This document shows, one piece after another, positions 56,184 to 64,000 of a stretch of DNA of 64,000 nt. A program made the translations under genes and the position numbers. The stretch lies in contig JAJFIX010000037.1 of the NCBI GenBank assembly GCA_021774575.1, forward strand, positions 1 to 64,000. Reading direction: 5' to 3'. A model generated the notes under the pieces. That model worked only from the letters and a program-made list of their open reading frames with translations, was not told the DNA's origin and did not search any database. Every line of letters starts with the position of its first letter. Within the stretch, counting starts at the first letter, position 1. Source of the DNA: Alphaproteobacteria bacterium (lineage in GTDB: Bacteria > Pseudomonadota > Alphaproteobacteria > UBA6615).

Positions 56184-56582
56184 ATGTCTAACGTCTTAAA
56201 AAAATATGCAGCGCCGCTTGGCTCGGCGCTTATGGGCTTGGCCCTCGTTCTGGCCGTGTCCGGCGCGTCGCTGGTGCTCACCGGCAATAGTGCCTTTGCT
56301 CAGGAGGATGGTGGCCCGGATGAACGCGTTTTGGTGGGCAGCAACCGATCGGCAGGGTTTAACCAGACGACTCAGGAACAACGTCTTCCGGAGCGCGGAC
56401 AGGGCACTTCTAATCCGACGTCAGAGGAAGTTAATGCCGAAATGGACAGGCGAATTGCTGCCGGGATCGCAAATAGCCGAAGAATAGATGAACTTGTATG
56501 GGCGTCCATTGAGCGTGCACAGAACGAAGCCGTAAGACACGGACTTCCTATTTGCAATAGACATTTTTGTATCCACCCCTGA
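56184..56582 (+). CDS. small secreted protein, family member 1
   Basis: Leader MSNVLKKYAAPLGSALMGLALVLAVSGASLVLTGNSAFAQEDGGPDERVLV; C-terminus ICNRHFCIHP. Confidence 0.75.
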   Translation: MSNVLKKYAAPLGSALMGLALVLAVSGASLVLTGNSAFAQEDGGPDERVLVGSNRSAGFNQTTQEQRLPERGQGTSNPTSEEVNAEMDRRIAAGIANSRRIDELVWASIERAQNEAVRHGLPICNRHFCIHP

Positions 56583-56784
56583 CCTTAACGCTCGGGTTAT
56601 ATAGTTCTGCAATAAGTTTTAATCATTGCAGGTTTGACAGCGTTCGGGCGACACGTGGGCACCTTGGAGCTATGCGTGTGCGGAGTGGACGAGTGACCGC
56701 CGGAGAAGGAAAATTCTAGGAGGCTATGCCTGTCCACCTAGGAGCGGGGATGGTTTGACTTTCGGTAATTGCTACCCAACTCGG

Positions 56785-56814
56785 AAAACCCCGCCGTCAC
56801 CGGCGGGGTTTTTT
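56785..56814 (+). terminator. rho-independent terminator
   Basis: aaaaccccgccgtcaccggcggggtttttt. Confidence 0.9.
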
Positions 56815-56885
56815 ATTCCGACATATCGCTGGTCTATGCACTGACTCGGCCAGAGTAGGGCGCGCCGCCTGCGATGTGATCCCGA

Positions 56886-56998
56886 CGAGCTGGCGGCACG
56901 CTTTGCCAGCGAACATGAAGACGTGCTGGCGATGCTCGGCCGATTGGGCTTGGAGCAAAACCGAATCTATCAAAAATCAGGTAAATGGCTCGTGTAAG
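56886..56998 (+). pseudogene. remnant of a duplicated FAD monooxygenase gene
   Basis: cgagctggcggcacgctttgccagcgaacatgaagacgtgctggcgatgctc matches ELATRFAGEHEDVLAML-coding DNA near 55546-55597; followed by a stop and gtaggtaaaaaaaggtaat as after 55999. Confidence 0.75.
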
Positions 56999-57169
56999 TA
57001 GGTAAAAAAAGGTAATAACTTTAGCCTGTTGATCATGCTTGAGGTAAAATGAATTATTTCTATGTATTGATTTTGGTTTTTGTTTGGTCTCGCGTATACT
57101 GAGGGAATATTTGACTGGCTTTGAGGAAAAGCCTGGTTTTTTTTAAGTTCGTGTCCTTAGGAGTATGTA

Positions 57170-57589
57170 ATGTCTGACTTTTTGAAAAAAGCTGCAGCGC
57201 CGCTTGGGTCGGCGCTTATGGGCCTTGCCCTCGTTCTGGCCGTGTCCGGCGCGTCGCTGGTGCTGACCGGCAATAGTGCCTTTGCCCAGGAGGAGGATGG
57301 TGGGCTGGATGAGCGGGTACTGGTGCCAAATAACAAGACTGGGAGTGCGGATACACTGGCCAACGGGATGACGCCCCGTGATCGCCAGGAAGCTAAGGAG
57401 CGCGAGTTCGAAGATTTCGTGCAGTTGTTGGCAGAATCTGGAGGAAGAGCTGAGGCCAGGTGGGAAGAGTATTTATCCCGTGAGCCAGAACGAATTCGAC
57501 GTTTGGAGCAAGCTAGAGCCACAGATGAAGTCCGTAATCGCCGGTATACCGATTGCAGTATATCACATCGTGGTTGTAGGCATCCTTAA
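57170..57589 (+). CDS. small secreted protein, family member 2
   Basis: Leader MSDFLKKAAAPLGSALMGLALVLAVSGASLVLTGNSAFAQEEDGGLDERVLV; C-terminus CSISHRGCRHP. Confidence 0.75.
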   Translation: MSDFLKKAAAPLGSALMGLALVLAVSGASLVLTGNSAFAQEEDGGLDERVLVPNNKTGSADTLANGMTPRDRQEAKEREFEDFVQLLAESGGRAEARWEEYLSREPERIRRLEQARATDEVRNRRYTDCSISHRGCRHP

Positions 57590-57717
57590 TCCCGGCAAAA
57601 GCCCTAGACGTTTGGATCAATCGGGGTAATTGTCCACTTAGGAAAAGGTCAAGAGGGAAGTGCCCTGTTCTTTTGTATATAATATTCTAATCTAGTAAAA
57701 CTTCCGCTCAACTTCAG

Positions 57718-57747
57718 AAAACCCCGCCGTCATTGGCGGGGTTTTTT
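57718..57747 (+). terminator. rho-independent terminator
   Basis: aaaaccccgccgtcattggcggggtttttt. Confidence 0.9.
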
Positions 57748-57898
57748 AATGCCTATACGTAGTTTACCCGGTCAGGGCGTCGGTCACCGACCCTTAAGCA
57801 GATTTTAAGACTTTCAAAATATAAAATTAATCCATTAGGCCTATTCGTTTCGATAGCGTTCATATCCTATTAAAAACTGTTGTTGTCGGCACCGGCAA

Positions 57899-58501
57899 AT
57901 GGCGAACGCCCTGCCAACGCCTTTTATTCCATCGGAATTTTGCGTCATGCCCAGATGCCATCATACCCGGAGTCTGCCAGTTGCAATTTTGTTTGCGGTG
58001 GTCACCGCACTCGGAATTGGGCAGGGCGGCGCAATGGGGCCGTGCAGGGGCAGCTCATGTGACAGCGGTGGTGGCACGACGACGGCGACCATATCGGTTG
58101 CCGCCAATGTTGTTTCATTAATCGGCATTGTGACCATCGACGATATGAATTTCGGCGCGGTCTCAGCGATTGCTGCAGGTGAGATTGTTCTGGCCGCCGA
58201 CGGCACTGTTTCGACCACCGGCGGCGCCAGTCATTTGGCTGGGGGCCAGCCCGCTCAATTTGAAATCTCCGGGCAACCGTTTCGCGACTATGTCCTGACC
58301 TTGCCCAAAAAGACGGATTTGACCGCACCCGGCGGGGCGAAAATGACTGTCGACAAATTTGTCGCCGACCAGTCCCGAACTGGCGCGCTCGATGTCGATG
58401 GCAAACTTTTGGTTCGGCTTGGTGCGACCCTAAACATGTCGGCCCAACAACCGCCGGGGACCTATACCGGCACCTTCAGTGTGACCGTCGCCCAAAATTA
58501 G
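57899..58501 (+). CDS. DUF4402-like secreted protein
   Basis: ISVAANVVSLIGIVTIDDMNFGAVSAIAAGEIVLAADGTVSTTGGASHLAGGQPAQFEISGQP...LLVRLGATLNMSAQQPPGTYTGTFSVTVAQN. Confidence 0.75.
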   Translation: MANALPTPFIPSEFCVMPRCHHTRSLPVAILFAVVTALGIGQGGAMGPCRGSSCDSGGGTTTATISVAANVVSLIGIVTIDDMNFGAVSAIAAGEIVLAADGTVSTTGGASHLAGGQPAQFEISGQPFRDYVLTLPKKTDLTAPGGAKMTVDKFVADQSRTGALDVDGKLLVRLGATLNMSAQQPPGTYTGTFSVTVAQN

Positions 58502-58540
58502 GGCGCGACGGCGGGACCCTGGCGAGCTATACGGGGCGCC

Positions 58541-59644
58541 ATGAGTGATGTTGAAACCATCGTGATCGGCGCGGGGGTCATCGGTCTGGCGATTGCCCGG
58601 GCGTTGGCCCGGGACGGCCACGAGGTGATCATTTTAGAGTCTTGCCCGGCTATAGGCACGGGGATCAGCGCGCGCAATTCCCAGGTCATTCATGCCGGAC
58701 TTTATTATCCAAAAAATAGTTTAAAGGCGCGGCTCTGCCGTCAGGGGAAATCGCTGCTCTACGATTTTTGCGCAAATTTTGGTGTGCCTCATAAACGACT
58801 TGGAAAATTGATCGTTGCCACGGAACCGACTGAATTGGCGGCCCTGCACGCAATTGGCGTCGCAGCCAAGGATAACGGCGTCGACGACATTGAAATTTTA
58901 ACCGGCGCGGCGGCACGCGACCTTGAACCCGAGCTGCGGGTGGAGGCGGCGCTGCTGTCGCCGTCCACGGGGATTATTGACGTCCCGGCCCTGATGCTGG
59001 CGCTGCTCGGCGACGCCCAATCGGCCGGGGCCGACATGGCGTTGGCCAGCCCCGTCGAGGGCGGCAAAATTGATGCCGGGGGCATCTCTCTGGATGTCGG
59101 TGGCGCGTCCCCGATGACCATCACCTGCGCCAACATGGTCAATGCGGCCGGTCTCGGCGCGGCGCCGCTGGCCCGTACTCTTTCAGGGTTGGCGCCCGAA
59201 TTCGTGCCGCCGAGTTACTATGCCAGGGGCAATTATTTCAGCCTTGCAGGAAAGTCGCCCTTCGGACGCCTGGTTTATCCGGTGCCGCCATCGGGCGGTC
59301 TGGGCACCCATGCGACCCTTGATATGGGCGGCCAGGTTCGATTTGGGCCCGATGTGGAATGGGTCGATCACCCGGATGTCGCGGTCGACCCGGCCCGGGC
59401 GCAGCTGTTTGAAGCGGCAATTCGTCGGTACTGGCCGGGCCTTCCCGATGGGGCCTTGCGACCGGATTTTGCCGGTATTCGGCCCAAGCTCGCCGGACCC
59501 GAAGGCGGCAGCTGGGGAACCGACTTTGTCATCCAGGGGCCAAAGACCCATGGCCATGCGGGATTGGTTAATCTCTATGGCATCGAATCGCCCGGCATGA
59601 CTTCGGCGCTGGCCATTGCAGAGCATGTCGCCAAAATGCTCTGA
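58541..59644 (+). CDS. NAD(P)/FAD-dependent oxidoreductase, L-2-hydroxyglutarate oxidase-like
   Basis: VETIVIGAGVIGLAIARALARDGHEVIILE, ISARNSQVIHAGLYYPKNSLKARLCRQGKSLLYDFC. Confidence 0.88.
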   Translation: MSDVETIVIGAGVIGLAIARALARDGHEVIILESCPAIGTGISARNSQVIHAGLYYPKNSLKARLCRQGKSLLYDFCANFGVPHKRLGKLIVATEPTELAALHAIGVAAKDNGVDDIEILTGAAARDLEPELRVEAALLSPSTGIIDVPALMLALLGDAQSAGADMALASPVEGGKIDAGGISLDVGGASPMTITCANMVNAAGLGAAPLARTLSGLAPEFVPPSYYARGNYFSLAGKSPFGRLVYPVPPSGGLGTHATLDMGGQVRFGPDVEWVDHPDVAVDPARAQLFEAAIRRYWPGLPDGALRPDFAGIRPKLAGPEGGSWGTDFVIQGPKTHGHAGLVNLYGIESPGMTSALAIAEHVAKML

Positions 59645-59646
59645 GG

Positions 59647-60615
59647 CTACATCCCCAAGATACGTTCGGCATTTCCGTGCAATATCTTGGCTTTGTCTTC
59701 GTTATTTAGCATCAGCCGTTCCATCCATTTCGGCCCCGGCTCGTTGGCGACAAACGGATAGTCGATGGCAAACAGAATGCGATCCGCGCCCAGCTCTTGA
59801 ATACATAGATTGAGCGCCGGATCGGAAAAGAAGCCCGATGTGGTAATATAAAAATGCGCCGAAAAAAGGTCGCGAAAGGCGACCCCGTCATTGCCCGGCC
59901 GGTTGAGCGCCATATCGATCCGCCACATGAGGAAGGGCAGAGTTTCGCCCAGATGCCCGAGAATGATTTTGGTGCCGGGATATTTCTCCAACACACCCGA
60001 TAGAACCAGGCGCAACCCCGCCGTCGCGGTCTCCATGGTAAAACCCCAACCGGCGCTGAGAATGGCCGGAAATTTTTCCGCATAATCTTTGAGATAGATA
60101 TCGACGACGTTTTTATGCGGCGTGGCCGGGTGGAGATAGAGCGGCACCTCCAGCGCCTGAGCCCGCTCGAAAATCGGCCAGAACCGCTGATCGTCGAAAA
60201 ATATCTCGCCGCCGGTCAGGCCGTGGATCATCGCACCCTTGAAATTGAGCTTATCAACGCAGCGTTCCAGCTCGTCAGCGGCGGCCTTTGGGTCGGCGGT
60301 CGGCAGGGCGGCAAACCCCTCGAAGCGTCCGGGAAAGGCGCGGCAAATATCATGCAGATGGTCGTTGGCCGCCGTTGCAACGGCTTTGCCTGTTTCGGCG
60401 TCGAGTTTTTGCGTCGATGGCGCGCCGTGTGAGAGGATTTGCACGTCGATGCCGGCGGCATCCATCGAGTCTATCCGCGCTTGGCCGACTTCTTCGAGCG
60501 CGTCGCGCACAAATCCACCGGTGCGTGCGTCGATGCCTTGGAAATGCGCGGTGACATTTTTATCGTAATAATGCTCCTCAATGGCGATGACCCGCTGCCC
60601 GTTTAAAATCGTCAT
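59647..60615 (-). CDS. amidohydrolase family protein
   Basis: VIAIEEHYYDKNV, LEVPLYLHPATPHK, IILGHLGETLPFLMWRIDMAL, ILFAIDYPF. Confidence 0.88.
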   Translation of the reverse strand: MTILNGQRVIAIEEHYYDKNVTAHFQGIDARTGGFVRDALEEVGQARIDSMDAAGIDVQILSHGAPSTQKLDAETGKAVATAANDHLHDICRAFPGRFEGFAALPTADPKAAADELERCVDKLNFKGAMIHGLTGGEIFFDDQRFWPIFERAQALEVPLYLHPATPHKNVVDIYLKDYAEKFPAILSAGWGFTMETATAGLRLVLSGVLEKYPGTKIILGHLGETLPFLMWRIDMALNRPGNDGVAFRDLFSAHFYITTSGFFSDPALNLCIQELGADRILFAIDYPFVANEPGPKWMERLMLNNEDKAKILHGNAERILGM

Positions 60616-60728
60616 TTTGCGCTTCCCCCTAGATGCCCCAACACCAACCGGTGCGTTATAGTTGCACGGGCCGGAGGAATAGGGCATTCATAAATTAGAA
60701 AAGCCGCAGTAAATAGGGAGTGCATTTC

Positions 60729-61763
60729 ATGTCGCTGACGAAAAACACACTATATTCCGTTGCCATAATCGCGCTAAGCATGAGCTTTATCGGATCTGCT
60801 AACGCCCAAAGAGGTGGCGGCGGCGGTGGTGGTGGTACGAGGGCAATCACCCAAATCGAAGGCGATCTCTACCGCTTCCAAAATAATCAGCATTTTTCGA
60901 TTTTCCTGGTGACGTCGGACGGCGTGATCATGGGCGACCCGATTAATCGCGGCGCGGCGGAGTGGCTGAAAGAGGAAATTGCCACCCGGTTCGGGGTCCC
61001 GGTCAAATATGTCGTTTACAGCCATCATCACGCCGATCACGCGTCGGGCGGTGCGGTTTTTGCCGACACCGCGACCCTGATCGGCCATGAAAATATGCTC
61101 GCCCAAATAGCGCCCCCGGCGGATCCGGATGCCGCTCTGCCACCCCGTCTGGCGGCATTGGATGCCAACGAAAACGGCACCGTCGAACTTGATGAAGCCC
61201 AGGGGCAGTTGGCCAACCGGTTTCGCGGCCTCGACGCCAATCGCGATGGATCTCTCAGCGGGTTTGAGCTTGCGGCGGCGCGGGGCGGCGATGTTCTGAG
61301 GCCCGATGAAACCTATACCGATAGCATGACCTTGGAGCTGGGCGGACAAACCGTCGAGTTGCATTACTTTGGCAAGAGCCATTCCGACAATATGACCATC
61401 ATGTATTTCCCGGCTGAAAAAACGGTGTTCACCGTCGATTTCATCACCGTCAATCGACTACCCTTTAGAGATTTTGCCGAAGGGTATTTACCCGACCTTA
61501 TTGAGGCCATTCGCCAGACCGAGGCGCTCGATTTCGATGTTGTTGCGCCGGGTCACGGGGTCCTTGGCAACAGACAAGACGTCGTTGCCCATCGCCAATA
61601 TATCGAGGCCTTGGTCGACCAAGTGAGCCAAGGTATTGCCGATGGCAAATCGGTTGCGGATTTGCAGGGGGAAATTTCTTTTGACCAATATTCCAGCTGG
61701 GCTCAATACGACCAGTGGTTGCCGCTTAATATTGCCGGTGCGTATCGAATATTGAGCGAGTAA
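60729..61763 (+). CDS. MBL-fold metallo-hydrolase with inserted EF-hand pair
   Basis: VVYSHHHADHASGG (HxHxDH), FGKSHSDNMTIMYFP, VAPGHGVLG; insert DANENGTVELDE and DANRDGSLSGFE (EF-hand loops). Confidence 0.9.
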   Translation: MSLTKNTLYSVAIIALSMSFIGSANAQRGGGGGGGGTRAITQIEGDLYRFQNNQHFSIFLVTSDGVIMGDPINRGAAEWLKEEIATRFGVPVKYVVYSHHHADHASGGAVFADTATLIGHENMLAQIAPPADPDAALPPRLAALDANENGTVELDEAQGQLANRFRGLDANRDGSLSGFELAAARGGDVLRPDETYTDSMTLELGGQTVELHYFGKSHSDNMTIMYFPAEKTVFTVDFITVNRLPFRDFAEGYLPDLIEAIRQTEALDFDVVAPGHGVLGNRQDVVAHRQYIEALVDQVSQGIADGKSVADLQGEISFDQYSSWAQYDQWLPLNIAGAYRILSE

Positions 61764-61768
61764 TTGCC

Positions 61769-62743
61769 CTAGAGATCCAGCACGAGGACCTCACCGGCGG
61801 CGGCGCGCGAGACGCAAGTTTGCAACTGCGTCTTGCGCTCGTCGTCGTCCAGGCATTCGTCGCGATGATCGACCTCGCCTGCGGTGTAGGTAGCAACACA
61901 ATTGCCGCACCAGCCTTCTTCGCAGGCTGAGGGCAACATGATCCCATTGTCGCGCAAGACCTCGAAAATAGATTGGTCGGCGGGCACGGCAAGCTGTTTG
62001 CCGTTTGACATCAATTTGATCTCAAACGGCTGGTCACCCTGGGCGGCTTGGGCGATAGTCTGTTTTTCTTCATCGGACCGGGTACTGGAAAATAGTTCGA
62101 AATGGACCGTGCCGTCGGGCCAATGGCGCGCCGCCTCGCGGGTTGCATTAAGTAGTCCGCCTGGCCCGCAAATATAGAGATGCTGGCCGTCATCGGGTTG
62201 GGCCAATATTTCGTTGAGTTTGATCCCCTTCGACGGGTCGCCGCCGTCGAAATGGAAGGTGACATGCTCGGCAAACAGGGTTTCGATTTCGTCGGCAAAG
62301 GCGGTGCCTTGGCGGGCCTTACTGCAGTAATGCAGGTGAAAATCCGCGCCCTGACTTTTTAATGTGTGGCTCATGGCAAGGAGCGGTGTCACGCCAATGC
62401 CCCCGGCAATCAGCAGATGTTTTTTCGCCGTTTCGGCTAGGTGAAAATTATTCTGCGGTTGACTTGCGGTCAGTATGTCGCCCACCGCAACGACGTCATG
62501 CATATATTTTGACCCGCCTTCACCACCCTCTTCGCGCAATATAGCGGTCAGGTAATGGTCCCGCACCGCCGGGTCGCCGGCCAGGGAATAGGATTTCTTT
62601 AACGCGCCATTGAGAGTGAAAACCAGATGAGCGCCCGCCGTCCATTCGGGCAGCAAAGCCCCATCTCCGGACTCAAGCCAAAACGACTTGATACCCGAGG
62701 TCAAAGTCTCAATTTTTGTCACACGTAAATTCAGATCAGCCAT
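61769..62743 (-). CDS. PDR/VanB family oxidoreductase (FMN/NAD-binding, C-terminal 2Fe-2S ferredoxin)
   Basis: HLLIAGGIGVTPLLAMSHTLK, YICGPGGLLNATREAA, LPSACEEGWCGNCVATYTAGEVDHRD...CVSRAAAGEVLVLDL. Confidence 0.92.
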   Translation of the reverse strand: MADLNLRVTKIETLTSGIKSFWLESGDGALLPEWTAGAHLVFTLNGALKKSYSLAGDPAVRDHYLTAILREEGGEGGSKYMHDVVAVGDILTASQPQNNFHLAETAKKHLLIAGGIGVTPLLAMSHTLKSQGADFHLHYCSKARQGTAFADEIETLFAEHVTFHFDGGDPSKGIKLNEILAQPDDGQHLYICGPGGLLNATREAARHWPDGTVHFELFSSTRSDEEKQTIAQAAQGDQPFEIKLMSNGKQLAVPADQSIFEVLRDNGIMLPSACEEGWCGNCVATYTAGEVDHRDECLDDDERKTQLQTCVSRAAAGEVLVLDL

Positions 62744-62844
62744 CAAAAACCCCATCACCAAATCATCCGGGATTAATTGCTCTGATCAATCATTAGTGTC
62801 AACTATTATCGCCGGTCAGCCGAGAAACAGGTCAGGCCAGGGCC

Positions 62845-63363
62845 CTAAACGACGACCCTGATACTGCCCACCATGTTCTGTCGCTCGTGGGGGATGCAGA
62901 AATACCGATATTCTCCTGGCACGGTAAACTGAAAATTAACCGACTGACCGGGTACGACGTCACCGGTGGTAAACGGTTGGACGCCTCGCGGCAGGATCAC
63001 GTGGCGGCGATCCCGGGCCAATCTCGGATCGAAGGTGACCGTATGGACGACCTGCGAGATATTGCGCCAGACCACGGTTTGGCCGCGATTGATCGTCGCG
63101 TGCTGGGGGTCGAAACGTAGCTGGTTGGTCAAATTGACGAACAGGCCAACCTGTCCATTCTGGATTTGCGACGGATCGCCGAATTGATTGTTAAACTGAT
63201 TTTGGCCAAACTGGTTGCCGAATTGGCCGTTATTTGGCGGCACGCAGCCGGCAAGGCCGACAATTGGCAGCGCCGCGGCGACGGCAGCCGAGCGGGAAAG
63301 AACGGTTCGCCGTGTCAAATTCTGGGCAATAGGGTGGTCGTTATCTGAAGACGATTTGCTCAT
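62845..63363 (-). CDS. cupredoxin (plastocyanin/azurin-like) lipoprotein
   Basis: TRRTVLSRSAAVAAALPIVGLAGC (RR and lipobox-like); VVHTVTFD, YRYFCIPHERQNMVGSIRVVV type-1 Cu ligands; Gln/Asn/Phe/Gly-rich linker. Confidence 0.85.
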   Translation of the reverse strand: MSKSSSDNDHPIAQNLTRRTVLSRSAAVAAALPIVGLAGCVPPNNGQFGNQFGQNQFNNQFGDPSQIQNGQVGLFVNLTNQLRFDPQHATINRGQTVVWRNISQVVHTVTFDPRLARDRRHVILPRGVQPFTTGDVVPGQSVNFQFTVPGEYRYFCIPHERQNMVGSIRVVV

Positions 63364-63646
63364 TGCTAATTTCCCTGCGCAATTATCCTAAACCGCTGGT
63401 GACTATCTGGCGATTATACAATGATTCACACCGATTTGTGCGGCTCGAGTTTGGTTGGCCGCGAACACGTTTGCGTGACGAAAAAACGCAGGTACATATA
63501 GAAATTTGACTGAAATTGTCTCCTATGGAACCTGAATACCCCATGAACGTACTGAAAAAAAAGAACTTGCATGGAACCGCCTAGGTCGAGACAATTTAGG
63601 GGCACGAGGGGTGCGAGGAACCATCGCGACCAAAGGAGTATGTCGT

Positions 63647-64000
63647 ATGAATTTGCCGCAATTTGCCGCGCTGGTGGTTATTGCCGCTGCATCCACTCTA
63701 CCTTTAAAGGCGCAGGCACAAGATGCCGCCGCCGGTGAAGCGTTGTTTGGCAGCAGGTGTACCGCCTGCCACACGGCCGAAGAAGGCGGTATTTCCGGTT
63801 CGGGCCCCAATTTATTTGGGGTCTCCGGTGCCGTGGCGTCTAACCGTGGGATCGAGTTTAACTATTCGGATGCGCTGATCGATAGTGGCGTTATTTGGGA
63901 CGAAGGCAATCTGGATGCCTGGCTGGAATCGCCCGATGATTTCGTGCCCGGCAACAAGATGCCGTTCCCGGGCCTCGCCGCTGCTGGTGAACGCGCCGAT
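63647..64000 (+). CDS. class I c-type cytochrome (runs off window end)
   Basis: Signal peptide; AGEALFGSRCTACHTAEEGGISGSGPNLFGVSG...DDFVPGNKMPFPG; no stop before 64000. Confidence 0.9.
   Translation, partial: MNLPQFAALVVIAAASTLPLKAQAQDAAAGEALFGSRCTACHTAEEGGISGSGPNLFGVSGAVASNRGIEFNYSDALIDSGVIWDEGNLDAWLESPDDFVPGNKMPFPGLAAAGERAD

Noticed and set aside
56785-57747. The two identical-looking GC hairpins as ends of a mobile element
   Set aside because: Each is a standard terminator (GC stem plus T6) following a gene; their similarity is explained by tandem duplication of the unit.
60774-61382. 202-aa minus-strand ORF
   Set aside because: Antisense to the MBL/EF-hand gene.

Overview
The window looks alphaproteobacterial (inferred from gene content) and is protein-coding on both strands. 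I saw no rRNA, tRNA or CRISPR array. Bases 1-24 kb are an accessory, scarred region. It holds an IS6-family transposase, a frameshifted IS3-family transposase that truncates a response-regulator receiver domain, and a MarR regulator with two long TGTATATACA-centred palindromes. It also holds a methyltransferase interrupted by an in-frame TAG, a tyrosine-recombinase C-terminal remnant, a 1461-aa SBP3/multi-PAS hybrid histidine kinase, and several dispersed att-like TCCC(C/A)TAGGGGA repeats roughly 5 kb apart. Bases 23.6-28 kb hold a degenerate direct repeat of an XRE-HTH locus flanking a fatty acid desaturase, an unusual fusion of a YadA/hemagglutinin-like 15-aa repeat array to a c-type cytochrome, and a stand-alone PuuD-type cytochrome. 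Bases 28-55 kb are a dense catabolic and transport region: two FAH-family hydrolases, a Gfo/Idh/MocA oxidoreductase, a NMT1/SsuA-type ABC transporter, a TauD/TfdA dioxygenase, an 11-repeat beta-propeller, amidohydrolases, carboxymuconolactone decarboxylase-like proteins, LLM flavin monooxygenases, a molybdopterin oxidoreductase, HyuA/HyuB and SDRs. A bacterial protein resembling plant DUF579/glucuronoxylan methyltransferases is also there. Bases 56-58 kb hold a tandem duplication of small secreted proteins with a near-identical leader and divergent mature parts, each followed by a near-identical terminator. The strongest candidates for something undescribed are the repeat-array/cytochrome fusion locus, the leader-conserved secreted pair, the DUF579-like protein in a Hyu operon, and the serial att-like repeats.
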